NCBI RefSeq assembly: GCF_016734905.1
Contig: NZ_JAERPO010000001.1
Location: forward strand, 496,001 to 560,000
Length of the DNA: 64,000 nucleotides
Reading direction: 5' to 3'
Source of the DNA: Sphingopyxis jiangsuensis
GTDB taxonomy: Bacteria > Pseudomonadota > Alphaproteobacteria > Sphingomonadales > Sphingomonadaceae
Under the pieces are notes generated by a model. The model saw nothing but the letters and a program-made list of their open reading frames with translations. It was not told the DNA's origin and made no database searches. A program made the position numbers and the translations under genes. This document shows, piece by piece, positions 9,389-18,291 of the stretch (positions are counted from its first letter, which is position 1; every line of letters starts with the position of its first letter).

Positions 9389-10948
9389 TTAGCCTTGCTG
9401 CCACTTGAAATCGGCCGGCAGGACGCACTTGCCCGCGTCATATCTTCCGACGCTGCGGATCACCTCATGCTCGTCGGGCTCGATCCGACGGCCGCTGATC
9501 TGGCTGTCGATGACGCGCCGGACGAGCGCGTCGAGCCGCGTCACCAGATAGCAGTCGACCGCCGGCGGCGCGTGCGGATTACCGACGCCGCTGTCGTCGG
9601 TCAGGAACAGGTAACGCGACTGCGTCGCCGCCGCCATCGCGCGCATTGCATATTCGGCCTTGTCGGCAACCCCCGACGCTGCAACCGGCGTAATATGGAT
9701 GCGCTTGGCGCGCGCGACCTCGGCCGCCGCCCAGGTGCGACCGAACTTGTCGTCATGCGGCGGCGCATCGGCGACGAGCAGCAGCGATTTGACCGCATCG
9801 GGACGCCAATCCTGTCCGACCGCGCGGATCAACGCCTGGTCCATCGCCTCGGGATAATCGCCGCCCCCGGTCGCATGTTGGCGCGCCAGCGTGCCCTGCA
9901 CCTTGCCGACGTCGTGGTCGAAACCGACCGTACGCGTGACATATTCGTCGCCCGCATCGCGATAGAAGACAAAGCCGGTGCGGATGTCGAGGTTACGGTG
10001 CTTCTCGCTGATCGCCGCGATGATCGCGCGCAACTCGGCCTGCAGGTAGCGGATTTCGTCGCCCATGCTGCCGGTGGTGTCGATGACGAGCATCAGGTCA
10101 AGCTTCGTCGCCTTGGTCGCCATCTGGTTCGCGGTCAGCCCGATGCTCTGTCCGCCCGGCGCATCGGCGACGAGCACGGGGCGCGCGTCGGCGATCTGCC
10201 GCCCTGCCTTGCGCGCCGAAACAGTGATCCGCTCGCTCAGCCGGTCGAGGCCGGGAAAGAAAACCGCGCTGCCATCCGCCTGCGTCGCCATCGTGATGCT
10301 GTTGCCGTCGCTGCACGTCACCACGACGTCGGCAAAGGGGATCGGCTGGCCGTTGCGGTCGTTCACCTTCACCGTCACGACGCGCATCGTATCGACGCGC
10401 GGCAGGACGCGAATATCCTGCCCAAGATCGCTGCGCCCCACATAGGCGGCGTAGAGTTCGGGGTTGAGCAGATCGTCATGCTCGCCCGCGGTCAATATGC
10501 CCGATTGCGGCTGCGGTCGCGGATAGGGGCGCCGATGTGGCGGCATGCTGCTCGCGGCCCTTTCGCTCGCATCGCGCGCCGAGGTCCGCGGTGGCTCCGC
10601 AGCTTCGCCGATGCGCGATCCGGTCGCCACGACCGAACCCGTATCCGCGGCGCTCTCCATCACCGGCATGGGCGGCGGCGCGGGTGGCGGCGGGGGTGGC
10701 GGCGGCGGAGACATGAGCGGCGCGGCGCGGTCGTCGCGGATCTTCTTGCGCGGGGTCGGGCGGTCGGACGCGTAGGGTCGCTGCTGCTCGGCCTCGGGAT
10801 CGAGCTGCGGCAGCGGTCCCGCGTTGCGGCAATAGGGCTGCGCGGGTTTCGACGTTGCGGCGGCGGCTGTCAGCGCCGGTAGCGGCGCCGATCCCGTCGC
10901 CAGAAGCGCGAATATCGTCGTCGCGGTCAGGAATCTCGCTCGCATCAT
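9389..10948 (-). CDS. Secreted von Willebrand factor A domain protein
   Basis: A 519-residue exported protein. After a signal peptide (about 1-30) comes a disordered Pro-rich region with an unbroken nine-proline run near residue 83, then the segment SVVATGSRIGE. An Ig-like/carboxypeptidase-regulatory-like domain (about 195-270) precedes a VWA domain whose metal-binding site is DTTGSM near residue 292; TGGGD near 365 is the likely second ligand motif. There is no membrane anchor. VWA domains mediate metal-dependent protein binding; the partner here is unknown. The ATGs at residues 1 and 2 are equivalent candidates. Confidence 0.82.
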   Translation of the reverse strand: MMRARFLTATTIFALLATGSAPLPALTAAAATSKPAQPYCRNAGPLPQLDPEAEQQRPYASDRPTPRKKIRDDRAAPLMSPPPPPPPPPAPPPMPVMESAADTGSVVATGSRIGEAAEPPRTSARDASERAASSMPPHRRPYPRPQPQSGILTAGEHDDLLNPELYAAYVGRSDLGQDIRVLPRVDTMRVVTVKVNDRNGQPIPFADVVVTCSDGNSITMATQADGSAVFFPGLDRLSERITVSARKAGRQIADARPVLVADAPGGQSIGLTANQMATKATKLDLMLVIDTTGSMGDEIRYLQAELRAIIAAISEKHRNLDIRTGFVFYRDAGDEYVTRTVGFDHDVGKVQGTLARQHATGGGDYPEAMDQALIRAVGQDWRPDAVKSLLLVADAPPHDDKFGRTWAAAEVARAKRIHITPVAASGVADKAEYAMRAMAAATQSRYLFLTDDSGVGNPHAPPAVDCYLVTRLDALVRRVIDSQISGRRIEPDEHEVIRSVGRYDAGKCVLPADFKWQQG

Positions 10949-11029
10949 CAGCCTCCCCGAATGTGATACAGTATCACAAACCTGTTCCCGGCGCCGTGAA
11001 CGCGCGCTGAACCGATTGGGAGGTTGCCG

Positions 11030-12115
11030 TCAGGCCAGCGACACGCGCGCCCCCGCGTGGCGCGTGACCCGCCCCGCCAGCTCGAGTTCGAGCAGCACCA
11101 GCTGGACGTCGGCGGCCGCCCTCCCCGACTGGCGCACAAGCTCATCGACGGCGACCGGCGTTGGCCCGAGCAATTGCGCCACCGCATCGCGGTCGCCGAC
11201 ATTGCCGTCATGCGCCGGTGCGACCGCCACGAACGGCCGTGCGGGCTCGCGCACCATGCGCGCGTCGATCGGCCCCAGCGCCTCGAGCACATCGTCGACC
11301 GTCTGGACGAGCGTCGCGCCTTCGCGGATCAGCAGATTGCACCCCTGCGCGCGCGGGTCGAGCGGCGAGCCGGGAACCGCCATCACCTCGCGCCCGTAGT
11401 CGCCCGCGCGTCGCGCGGTGATGAGCGAACCCGATTTCGGCGCCGCCTCGATCACGAGCGTTCCGTGCGCAACGCCAGCGATGATGCGGTTGCGCGCCGG
11501 GAAGTGGCGCGCCAGCGGTTCGGTTCCCGGCGGCTGTTCGGCAATGAGCAACTGGTCGCAGGCGATCTTTTCCTGCAGCTCGGCATTTTCGGGCGGAAAG
11601 GCGATGTCGAGCCCGCTCGCGATCACCGCTGCGGTCGCTCCGCCGAGCGCGCCGACATGCGCCGCCGTATCGACGCCGCGCGCAAGCCCGCTCACCACCG
11701 TGACGTCGCGTGCCGCAAGCTCGCTCGCGATCTGGCGCGCGAACCGGCATGCGATCGCCGATGCGTTGCGCGCGCCGACGATCGCCAGGCACGGTCGGCG
11801 CAGCATATCGGTGCGGCCGCGGACAATCAGCACCGGCGGCGGCCCCTCGACCTCGCGCAGCAGCGGCGGATAGTCGTCTTCGTCACTGAAGACATGCCGC
11901 GCGCCAAGTTCGGCAGCGCGCGCATATTCACGCTCGGCAAGCTCGGCGGGGGCGATGCGCGCCTTGCCGGCACCGCCGCGCAGCACGAGGTCGGGGAGCG
12001 CGGCCAGCGCGGCCTCGCCCGACCCGAAACGCTGCATCAACTGGTGCCAGCTTACCGGGCCGACATGCGGCGTGCGGATCAGGCGCAGCCGCGCCAGCCG
12101 CTCGGCTGGCGTCAC
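11030..12115 (-). CDS. dprA: DNA-processing protein DprA (Smf)
   Basis: Binds incoming single-stranded DNA and loads RecA during natural transformation. It has 361 residues: a SAM-like helical start (HVGPVSWHQLMQRFG), a Rossmann-like core with the GARNASAIACRFA and SGLARGVDTAAH motifs, the SGLDIAFPPEN and NRIIAG motifs, SGSLITARRA, and a C-terminal winged-helix (about 295-360). The start is GTG at 12115, overlapping the plsY stop by 4 bp; an apparent extension to 12766 is antisense-frame noise through plsY. No other competence gene is in the window. Confidence 0.95.
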   Translation of the reverse strand: MTPAERLARLRLIRTPHVGPVSWHQLMQRFGSGEAALAALPDLVLRGGAGKARIAPAELAEREYARAAELGARHVFSDEDDYPPLLREVEGPPPVLIVRGRTDMLRRPCLAIVGARNASAIACRFARQIASELAARDVTVVSGLARGVDTAAHVGALGGATAAVIASGLDIAFPPENAELQEKIACDQLLIAEQPPGTEPLARHFPARNRIIAGVAHGTLVIEAAPKSGSLITARRAGDYGREVMAVPGSPLDPRAQGCNLLIREGATLVQTVDDVLEALGPIDARMVREPARPFVAVAPAHDGNVGDRDAVAQLLGPTPVAVDELVRQSGRAAADVQLVLLELELAGRVTRHAGARVSLA

Positions 12116-12717
12116 GCGGCGCCGTCCTTCTTCGCGCCGACGCGCGGTTCGGTCCCCGCACGCAGCCGCGCGATATTCTCGCGGTGCCGCCAGAGCAGGA
12201 TGACCGCGAGCCCCGCCAGGCCGACAGCATAGGTGGAATAGCCCAGCAGCAGCGCTGCAACCGGCGCCGCAATCGCGCCCATCATCCCGCCCAGCGACGA
12301 GATACGCAGCAGCAGCACCGTCAAAAGCCACACCGCCGCGGCAACCAGCCCGATGGGCCAGGCGAGCGCGAGAGCAAGGCCGATCAGCGTAGCGACCCCC
12401 TTGCCGCCCCTGAAACGCAGCCAGACGGGATAGCAATGGCCGATCATCGCCGCCGCGCCCGCGATCATCGCGCCATGCTCGCCAAGCTCGGGTGCGAACT
12501 GGCGCGCAAGCAGCACCGCGACCGCGCCCTTCGCACCGTCGAGAATCAGCGTCGCTGCCGCCAGCCCCTTGCGCCCGGTACGCAACACATTGGTCGCTCC
12601 GATATTGCCCGACCCGATCTGGCGCAGGTCGCCGGCGCCGAAGGCACGCGTCAATATCACCCCGAACGGGATCGAACCGAGCAAATAGCCTGCGACGATC
12701 AATAGATAGGCGGTCAT
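12112..12717 (-). CDS. plsY: Acyl-phosphate:glycerol-3-phosphate acyltransferase PlsY
   Basis: Makes lysophosphatidic acid from acyl-phosphate and glycerol-3-phosphate at the inner membrane, the first step of phospholipid synthesis. It has 201 residues and five or so membrane segments. The three family motifs are present: GSIPFG near residue 15, GSGNIGATNVLR near 37 and HCYPVWLRFRGGKGVAT near 105. The ATG at 12717 faces murI across 153 bp. The stop overlaps the GTG of dprA, so the two genes are translationally coupled, as in many sphingomonads. Confidence 0.95.
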   Translation of the reverse strand: MTAYLLIVAGYLLGSIPFGVILTRAFGAGDLRQIGSGNIGATNVLRTGRKGLAAATLILDGAKGAVAVLLARQFAPELGEHGAMIAGAAAMIGHCYPVWLRFRGGKGVATLIGLALALAWPIGLVAAAVWLLTVLLLRISSLGGMMGAIAAPVAALLLGYSTYAVGLAGLAVILLWRHRENIARLRAGTEPRVGAKKDGAA

Positions 12718-12763
12718 GGCACTCCCGGCTCCCTCGGCTTCCTTTTGGCGGCGTTGGACAAAT

Positions 12764-12792
12764 CAATCAACGGCTTCGGCGATCGTTGATTG
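12764..12792. promoter_or_regulatory. Inverted repeat between plsY and murI
   Basis: A perfect 9-bp inverted repeat, CAATCAACG / CGTTGATTG, with an 11-base spacer sits between the divergent plsY and murI genes. A second overlapping repeat, TTCGGC / GCCGAA (12775-12797), has the same 11-base spacing. The symmetry is compatible with a repressor operator or an RNA hairpin. I do not recognise the regulator. Confidence 0.4.
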
Positions 12793-12870
12793 CCGAAATG
12801 GACATAGCTTGTTCGCCATCAAGGATGTTGGACAATTGAGCCCTGCATTGCTCCCTGCTAGGCGACGACC

Positions 12871-13677
12871 ATGCAGCCGCCCGCTCCTGACGCCCCGATC
12901 CTTTTCTTCGACAGCGGCCTCGGCGGCCTGACCGTGCTCGGTCCGACGCGCGCGCTGCTGCCCCGTGCGCCTGTCGTCTACGCCGCCGACTATGCCGGGC
13001 TTCCCTATGGCGAGAAGAGCGAGGCCGAACTCGCCGCGCGCGTTCCCGCGCTGCTCGGCCGCCTCGTCGAGCGTTACCAGCCGCGCATCGTTGTCATCGC
13101 CTGCAACACCGCCTCGACAATTGCGCTCGCGCATGTCCGCGCCGCGCTCGACGTTCCGATCGTCGGCACCGTCCCCGCGATCAAGCCCGCCGCCTTGCTC
13201 ACCCAAAGCGGCGTTATCGGCGTGCTGGGCACCGTCGCGACCGTGCGCCAGCCCTATGTCGACGATTTGAGCGCGCGCTTCGCCGCCGACAAGACGGTGC
13301 TGCGCCACGGCAGCCCCGGCCTCGTCACCGCAGCCGAGGCGAAGTTGCGCGGCGAGCCGGTCGACCCCGCTGTCATCGCGCGCGCAATTTCGGGCCTTCG
13401 TGACCAGCCGCGCGGCGGCGCACTCGACGTGATCGTCCTCGCCTGCACGCATTTCCCGCTGCTTGCCGACGAGTTACAGGCCGCCGCCGGTCCGGACGTG
13501 CGGTTTATCGACGGAGCCGACGGGATCGCGCGTCGCATCGCGCATCTGACCGAAGGACAGGATTGGCCGGCGGAGGCGCCATCGGGGCTGGGCGTCTTCA
13601 CCGCCAGCCCCGAACGCCCCCCCCCTCCGCTCACCGCGCTCCTTCCGTTTGGAATCGACCGGATCGAGACGATTTGA
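12871..13677 (+). CDS. murI: Glutamate racemase
   Basis: Supplies D-glutamate for peptidoglycan. It has 268 residues. The two catalytic cysteines are in VIACNTAST (near residue 88) and VLACTHFPLL (near residue 193); the N-terminal FFDSGLGGLTVLG is the substrate-binding aspartate/serine motif. The length matches the family. It stands alone between divergent plsY and hemA on the same strand. Confidence 0.96.
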   Translation: MQPPAPDAPILFFDSGLGGLTVLGPTRALLPRAPVVYAADYAGLPYGEKSEAELAARVPALLGRLVERYQPRIVVIACNTASTIALAHVRAALDVPIVGTVPAIKPAALLTQSGVIGVLGTVATVRQPYVDDLSARFAADKTVLRHGSPGLVTAAEAKLRGEPVDPAVIARAISGLRDQPRGGALDVIVLACTHFPLLADELQAAAGPDVRFIDGADGIARRIAHLTEGQDWPAEAPSGLGVFTASPERPPPPLTALLPFGIDRIETI

Positions 13678-13821
13678 TCGTCTTTCGAGTGGGATTCGGC
13701 AGAAATTGCGAATCGTTCGCACTGGCCTTCGCGGCGCTCTGCCGTTATTGCGGCACGGAATAAAGCCGCCTGCGGGTGCGGCCGATACGCTTGAATGAGC
13801 ACCTGACTGCGGGGCTGACAC

Positions 13822-15042
13822 GTGAACTACGACGATATTTTCGCACGCGCCATCGACCGGCTGCACGAGGAAGGCCGCTACCGCGTCTTCATCGATATCC
13901 TGCGCAACAAGGGCGCCTATCCCAATGCGCGCTGCTTTGCGGGCCACAACGGGCCGAAGCCGATCACCGTCTGGTGCTCGAACGATTATCTCGCAATGGG
14001 CCAGCATCCGAAGGTCGTCGCCGCGATGGAAGAGGCGCTGCACGACGTCGGCGCGGGTTCGGGCGGTACGCGCAATATCGGCGGCAACACGCATTATCAC
14101 ATCGACCTCGAGCATGAGCTGGCCGACCTTCACGGCAAGGAAGGCGCGCTGCTCTTCACCTCGGGCTATATCTCGAACGAGGCGACGCTCGGCACGCTCG
14201 GCAAGCTGCTGCCGAACTGCATCATCTATTCGGACGAGCTCAACCATGCATCGATGATTGCGGGTATTCGCAATTCGGGCTGCGAAAAGCGCGTGTGGCG
14301 TCACAATGACCTCGATCATCTCGAAGAGATGCTCGCCGCCGACGATCCCGAAGCAGCAAAGGTCATCGCGTTCGAAAGCGTCTATTCGATGGACGGCGAC
14401 GTCGCGCCGATCCACGCGATCTGCGACCTTGCCGACAAGTATAACGCGCTCACCTATTGCGACGAGGTCCATGCGGTCGGCATGTACGGCCCGCGCGGCG
14501 GCGGTATCACCGACCGCGACGAGGCGGCGCACCGCGTGACGATCATCGAAGGCACGCTTGGCAAGGCGTTCGGCGTGATGGGCGGCTATATCGCTGCCGA
14601 GAAGAATATCATCGACGTGATCCGCTCTTATGCGCCGGGCTTCATCTTCACGACCAGCCTGTCGCCGGTGCTCGTCGCGGGCGTGCTCGCGAGCGTACGC
14701 CATCTGAAAGAGTCGAGCGCCGAGCGCGACGCGCAACAGGCGGCCGCGGCCTTCCTCAAACAGAGCTTCCGCGACGCGGGCCTGCCGGTCATGGACTCGA
14801 CGACGCACATCGTCCCGCTGATGGTCGGCGATCCGGTGCGCGCCAAGAAGATCAGCGACATATTGCTCGCCGAATATGGCGTTTATGTGCAGCCGATCAA
14901 TTTCCCGACCGTGCCGCGCGGCACCGAACGCCTGCGCTTCACGCCGGGTCCGGCGCATAACGAAGCGATGATGCGCGACCTCACGGCAGCGCTTGTCGAA
15001 ATCTGGGACCGGCTCGAAATTCGGCTGCTCAAGGCGGCATAA
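13822..15042 (+). CDS. hemA: 5-aminolevulinate synthase
   Basis: Condenses glycine with succinyl-CoA to 5-aminolevulinate, the first haem step in the C4 (Shemin) pathway typical of alphaproteobacteria. It has 406 residues; fold-type I PLP enzyme with the Schiff-base Lys248 in [16 protein letters not shown], the Asp and His of [10 protein letters not shown] near residue 214, and glycine-binding [11 protein letters not shown] near residue 79. The start is GTG at 13822 with no strong ribosome binding site. I see no FNR-type site in the 144 bp upstream. Confidence 0.97.
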   Translation: MNYDDIFARAIDRLHEEGRYRVFIDILRNKGAYPNARCFAGHNGPKPITVWCSNDYLAMGQHPKVVAAMEEALHDVGAGSGGTRNIGGNTHYHIDLEHELADLHGKEGALLFTSGYISNEATLGTLGKLLPNCIIYSDELNHASMIAGIRNSGCEKRVWRHNDLDHLEEMLAADDPEAAKVIAFESVYSMDGDVAPIHAICDLADKYNALTYCDEVHAVGMYGPRGGGITDRDEAAHRVTIIEGTLGKAFGVMGGYIAAEKNIIDVIRSYAPGFIFTTSLSPVLVAGVLASVRHLKESSAERDAQQAAAAFLKQSFRDAGLPVMDSTTHIVPLMVGDPVRAKKISDILLAEYGVYVQPINFPTVPRGTERLRFTPGPAHNEAMMRDLTAALVEIWDRLEIRLLKAA

Positions 15043-15147
15043 CAAATAACATAATCGGACCGGGGAAACCGGCCACATCTTCGGGGATCGCATCGAACCA
15101 TCGGCTGCGGTCGCCCTTGATGGCTGTCCGCAATGCAGGAGACGGCC

Positions 15148-16302
15148 ATGACGATGATCCATTCGCTGCGTTGGCAATTCGACGACCCCGTCCACCAGAA
15201 ACATGTTGCCGAGCGGCTGATTGCCCTGAAAGCCGCGCTGCGCGCCGAAGTGACCGACACGACCGCGCCGCACAGCCTGCGCCTTGCGACCTGGAATATC
15301 ATGCATTTCGGCAATGGCGGCGGCTATCGCCGACGGCCGGAATCGATGCTCTATATCGCTGAGATCATCGATCATTTCGACCTCGTCGCGATCCAGGAGG
15401 TCAACCGCGATTTGACGGCGCTCGAAACGCTGCTCGAAAAGCATCTCGGGTCGGACTGGGACTATCTGGTCACCGACGCTGCCGGCGGGCATGGCGAGCG
15501 CACTGATGCCGGAAACAACGAACGCCTCGCCTTCCTCTATCGCCGCTCGAAGGTCGTGTTCTGCAAGGAAACCGGCGAAATCGTGCTTCCGGAGGGGCAG
15601 GAGATCGCGGCGCCCGGCGCCGATGGCGCCACGCGCAAGGTGCAGTTCGCGCGAACCCCCTTTTCGGTCGCCTTCCGGTCGAGCTGGTTCAAGTTCAAGC
15701 TCTGTACCGTCCATATTCACTATGGTGACGACAAGAACCCGCCAGACCTGAAACACCGCCGCGACGAAATCGCCAAGATCGCGGGCTTCCTGTCGGATCG
15801 CCAGGTTGCCGAGATGAAGGCCGCGGTCAAGCGCGCCAAGGAGGATGGCTGGGCCGAGCCGCAGGACGCCGCGCGCGACTATAGCTATATATTGCTCGGC
15901 GACTTCAATATCGTCTCGCCCACGCACGAAACGATGCAGGCGCTGAGCGACGCGGGGTTCGAAATTCCGACCAAGCTCCACACCACAAACCTCGGCAACA
16001 GTCATCATTATGACCAGATCGCGTTCAAGTCCGCGCATCCGGGGTTTCAGGTGATCCGGTCGGGCGTGTTCGACATGCTGGCGCACGTCTATCGCGACGC
16101 CGACGCCGGTCATTATGTCGACCATGTGAAGCCCGAACGATTCAAGCTCGACAGCAAGAAGCGCCCGCGCACCCGGGATCAGCAGATCAACTATTTCAAG
16201 GCGACATTCCGGCGAAACCAGATGTCCGACCATAAGCTGCTGTGGTGCGAGATACGCACCGACTTTTCGGAGGATTATCTGACCGACATTGCTGCGGGCT
16301 AG
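15148..16302 (+). CDS. Endonuclease/exonuclease/phosphatase-family protein
   Basis: A 384-residue cytoplasmic protein of the EEP (DNase I/Mg-phosphatase) fold. Motifs in order: ATWNIMHFG (Asn, near residue 54), IQEVNRD (catalytic Glu), GDFNI (near residue 255) and SDHKLLWCE (Asp-His near residue 360). There is no signal peptide. The start at 15148 was chosen over 15133 because AGGAGA lies 6 bases upstream. The substrate (DNA, phosphoinositide-like, or nucleotide) is not determined. Its TAG overlaps the convergent btaB stop in a shared CTAG at 16299-16302. Confidence 0.85.
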   Translation: MTMIHSLRWQFDDPVHQKHVAERLIALKAALRAEVTDTTAPHSLRLATWNIMHFGNGGGYRRRPESMLYIAEIIDHFDLVAIQEVNRDLTALETLLEKHLGSDWDYLVTDAAGGHGERTDAGNNERLAFLYRRSKVVFCKETGEIVLPEGQEIAAPGADGATRKVQFARTPFSVAFRSSWFKFKLCTVHIHYGDDKNPPDLKHRRDEIAKIAGFLSDRQVAEMKAAVKRAKEDGWAEPQDAARDYSYILLGDFNIVSPTHETMQALSDAGFEIPTKLHTTNLGNSHHYDQIAFKSAHPGFQVIRSGVFDMLAHVYRDADAGHYVDHVKPERFKLDSKKRPRTRDQQINYFKATFRRNQMSDHKLLWCEIRTDFSEDYLTDIAAG

Positions 16303-16952
16303 CTCCGCGCCAGGCCGCAGCGCAGCGCATATCCGCGATAGAGGCTGCGGCAATAACCCGCGCCGCCCGTTTCCTTTGCCAGACCCGCCATCAACGGGCC
16401 GAGGTCGGCGCGCGGGGCGACGTGGAACTGCGCAAGCCAGCCGAACAGCGCCCGCCTCCACAGTGGCGGCAAGCCCTCCTGCTGACCGAAGTCGACGACC
16501 TCGAGCCGCCCGCCCGGCGCGACATGCCGCGCGGCCGCGACTAGCGCGCCCTGCCAGTCGGGAATCATCGAAAGCGCATAGCTGATGAATATGCGATCGA
16601 ATGTCGACCGACCGAACAATTCGGCGGCGGCGAAGTCGCAGGCGTCGGCAGCGACGACGACCACACGGTCCGATAGCCCGGCCTTTCGGATCGCTGCGCG
16701 CGCGGTTTCGAGCATCGCTTCGGAGATGTCGACGCCGAAAAATCGCGCGTCAGGCCATGCCTTCGCTGCTGCCACGAGATTGCGCCCTGTCCCGCACCCT
16801 ATTTCGAGGACCGCTCCCCCCGGCGGCGGCGCCAGATCAGCGATCAGCCCGTCGCGTCCGAGCAGATAATATTTGCGGCTGATGTCATAGACATGCCGCT
16901 GCGTCCGATAGACGCGGTCCATCAGCTCGCCATGCCCCCCCGCCACGATCAA
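16299..16952 (-). CDS. btaB: Diacylglycerylhomoserine N-methyltransferase BtaB
   Basis: Predicted to add three methyl groups to diacylglycerylhomoserine, giving the betaine lipid DGTS. It has 217 residues, a class I methyltransferase with VLEIGCGTGRN (motif I, near residue 50), a GVDISEAMLETA motif II, and FISYALSMIPDW near residue 130. It opens with MDRVYRTQRHVYDISRKYYL, which resembles BtaB N-termini. The specific call rests on that and on the adjacent btaA, whose stop overlaps its start by 4 bp. Without btaA I would call it a generic methyltransferase. Confidence 0.88.
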   Translation of the reverse strand: MIVAGGHGELMDRVYRTQRHVYDISRKYYLLGRDGLIADLAPPPGGAVLEIGCGTGRNLVAAAKAWPDARFFGVDISEAMLETARAAIRKAGLSDRVVVVAADACDFAAAELFGRSTFDRIFISYALSMIPDWQGALVAAARHVAPGGRLEVVDFGQQEGLPPLWRRALFGWLAQFHVAPRADLGPLMAGLAKETGGAGYCRSLYRGYALRCGLARS

Positions 16953-18169
16953 TCCGCCTTGAGAGTATAAAGGTGGACGCCGCCATAAATGGCCGAGCGA
17001 TCGCGGCGCGTGTAGTCCCGCGATTCTTCGGCGCGATACTCCCAGCGATCGAGCAGCGCATCGGGCAGGCGGCCCGGAAGCAGGCTAGGCTCGGCGGCTG
17101 TACGGAACAGGACGCGGGCGCCGGCCCGCGCCGTCCGCGTCACTTCGGCCCACAGCGCCGCGAGCTGGGCGTCGCTCATCCAGTCCTGCGCGTCGAGAAA
17201 GACATAGCGGTCGAAACTCGCCGCATCCGATGCCGCCAGCATGTCGGTCATATTGGCGTGGAGCATCGTGACGCGCTCGGCGCGCGCCTTTACGGCCGCG
17301 TAATTCACCTCTTGCAGATAAGGGGGCAGCGGTGCGGCGACGCCCTTGCCATAGCCGCGCCCGAACGCCTGCCACGCGAAATAATTGTCGTCGAGCGGGA
17401 AGTCGCACGCCAGCTTTTCGAGCCGCGCGCGCAACACATCGGCCATCGGCTTGCCGTCCGCCAACGCGTCATATTGCGCCGGAGGGATGCCGAGCCCAAA
17501 GAGCGACGAGCGTTGGTCGGTGATCCAGCGGATCAGCTTGCGGTCGAAGAAGGGTGCGAACTTCGAGTCAAAAATTGCGCGCTGTTCCTCGACCGTTTTC
17601 GCGGCGAGGAATTCGCCCAGATCGATCCGGTGCAGGCGCGCGACCAGATGGGCCAGACCGATAAAGCCGCCGAGCAGGCCCCGCTTGTAAAGGCCGCGCG
17701 CGAAGCCGTTGATGCGTCGCCGCCCGACAAGGTCGCGTCCTTCCCAATAGCGCCGACTCGTCTCGTCGAGGTGCGGCGCGACGAATGTGCGGTAGTCGGC
17801 GATATTCGCCGCATCGTCGGCGTCGGCAAAAAAGCGGCGGAAATGCGCGTAATCGGGCAGGTGCAGGATCGCGACGCGTTTCAGATTGTTCAGCGCGACA
17901 TGCGCGGTGTTGAGGTCAACCGCGACAATCTCGGCCGGATCGTCGGTCAGATAGGAAAAGACGTTGCAACCGCCGCTCGCAATCGTCGCGACGCGATGCC
18001 CCGGCGCGATCGCGAGCGCCTCCATATCGACGACCGGATCTTCCCATATCTGCGCATAGACGAGCCCCTTGAAGGCGAGTGCGAACGCGCGGTCGAGCAG
18101 GCGTTGCCTGTGCGCCGCATCCTCGCGGACGACGGCGGCGGCGATCTTGCGATTGGGCAGGCTGGCCAT
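16949..18169 (-). CDS. btaA: S-adenosylmethionine:diacylglycerol 3-amino-3-carboxypropyltransferase BtaA
   Basis: Transfers the 3-amino-3-carboxypropyl group of S-adenosylmethionine to diacylglycerol, the first step of betaine-lipid (DGTS) synthesis at the membrane. It has 406 residues. Visible family features are LVYAQIWEDPVVDMEAL (about 36-52), the SAM-binding ATIASGGCN (near 62) and AVDLNTAHVAL (near 85), and a C-terminal second domain with RVTMLHANMTDML and DAQDWM. Betaine lipids replace phospholipids under phosphate limitation in other bacteria. A Pho box lies at 18243-18260, 74 bp upstream. Confidence 0.92.
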   Translation of the reverse strand: MASLPNRKIAAAVVREDAAHRQRLLDRAFALAFKGLVYAQIWEDPVVDMEALAIAPGHRVATIASGGCNVFSYLTDDPAEIVAVDLNTAHVALNNLKRVAILHLPDYAHFRRFFADADDAANIADYRTFVAPHLDETSRRYWEGRDLVGRRRINGFARGLYKRGLLGGFIGLAHLVARLHRIDLGEFLAAKTVEEQRAIFDSKFAPFFDRKLIRWITDQRSSLFGLGIPPAQYDALADGKPMADVLRARLEKLACDFPLDDNYFAWQAFGRGYGKGVAAPLPPYLQEVNYAAVKARAERVTMLHANMTDMLAASDAASFDRYVFLDAQDWMSDAQLAALWAEVTRTARAGARVLFRTAAEPSLLPGRLPDALLDRWEYRAEESRDYTRRDRSAIYGGVHLYTLKAD

Positions 18170-18242
18170 GAACGAAATATCCCGGACAAATGTTTCCGGG
18201 GCCGCGCATGCCAGCCTAATTTGCGATTCCCGCGTCGTTTCA

Positions 18243-18260
18243 GTGACAAAACGGCGACAA
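18243..18260 (-). promoter_or_regulatory. Pho box (PhoB-binding site) upstream of btaAB
   Basis: On the minus strand the sequence is TTGTCGC-CGTT-TTGTCAC: two 7-base direct repeats separated by 4 bases, an 11-base period. This matches the PhoB consensus CTGTCAT-N4-CTGTCAC in the TGTC core of both halves and in TGTCAC of the second. It lies 74 bp before the btaA start and after the end of the lipoprotein gene. Confidence 0.72.
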
Positions 18261-18291
18261 AGCCGCCTTTTCGGTCACCGCGCCCGAAAGC

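Noticed and set aside
13474..16461. A 995-codon open frame on the minus strand opposite hemA and the EEP-family gene
   Set aside because: Its translation is Arg/Ala/His-rich without domains, and the plus strand has two clear genes over the same bases. Long antisense frames are expected in GC-rich DNA. The same applies to long frames opposite topA (5087-7402), dnaE (46866-49775) and others.
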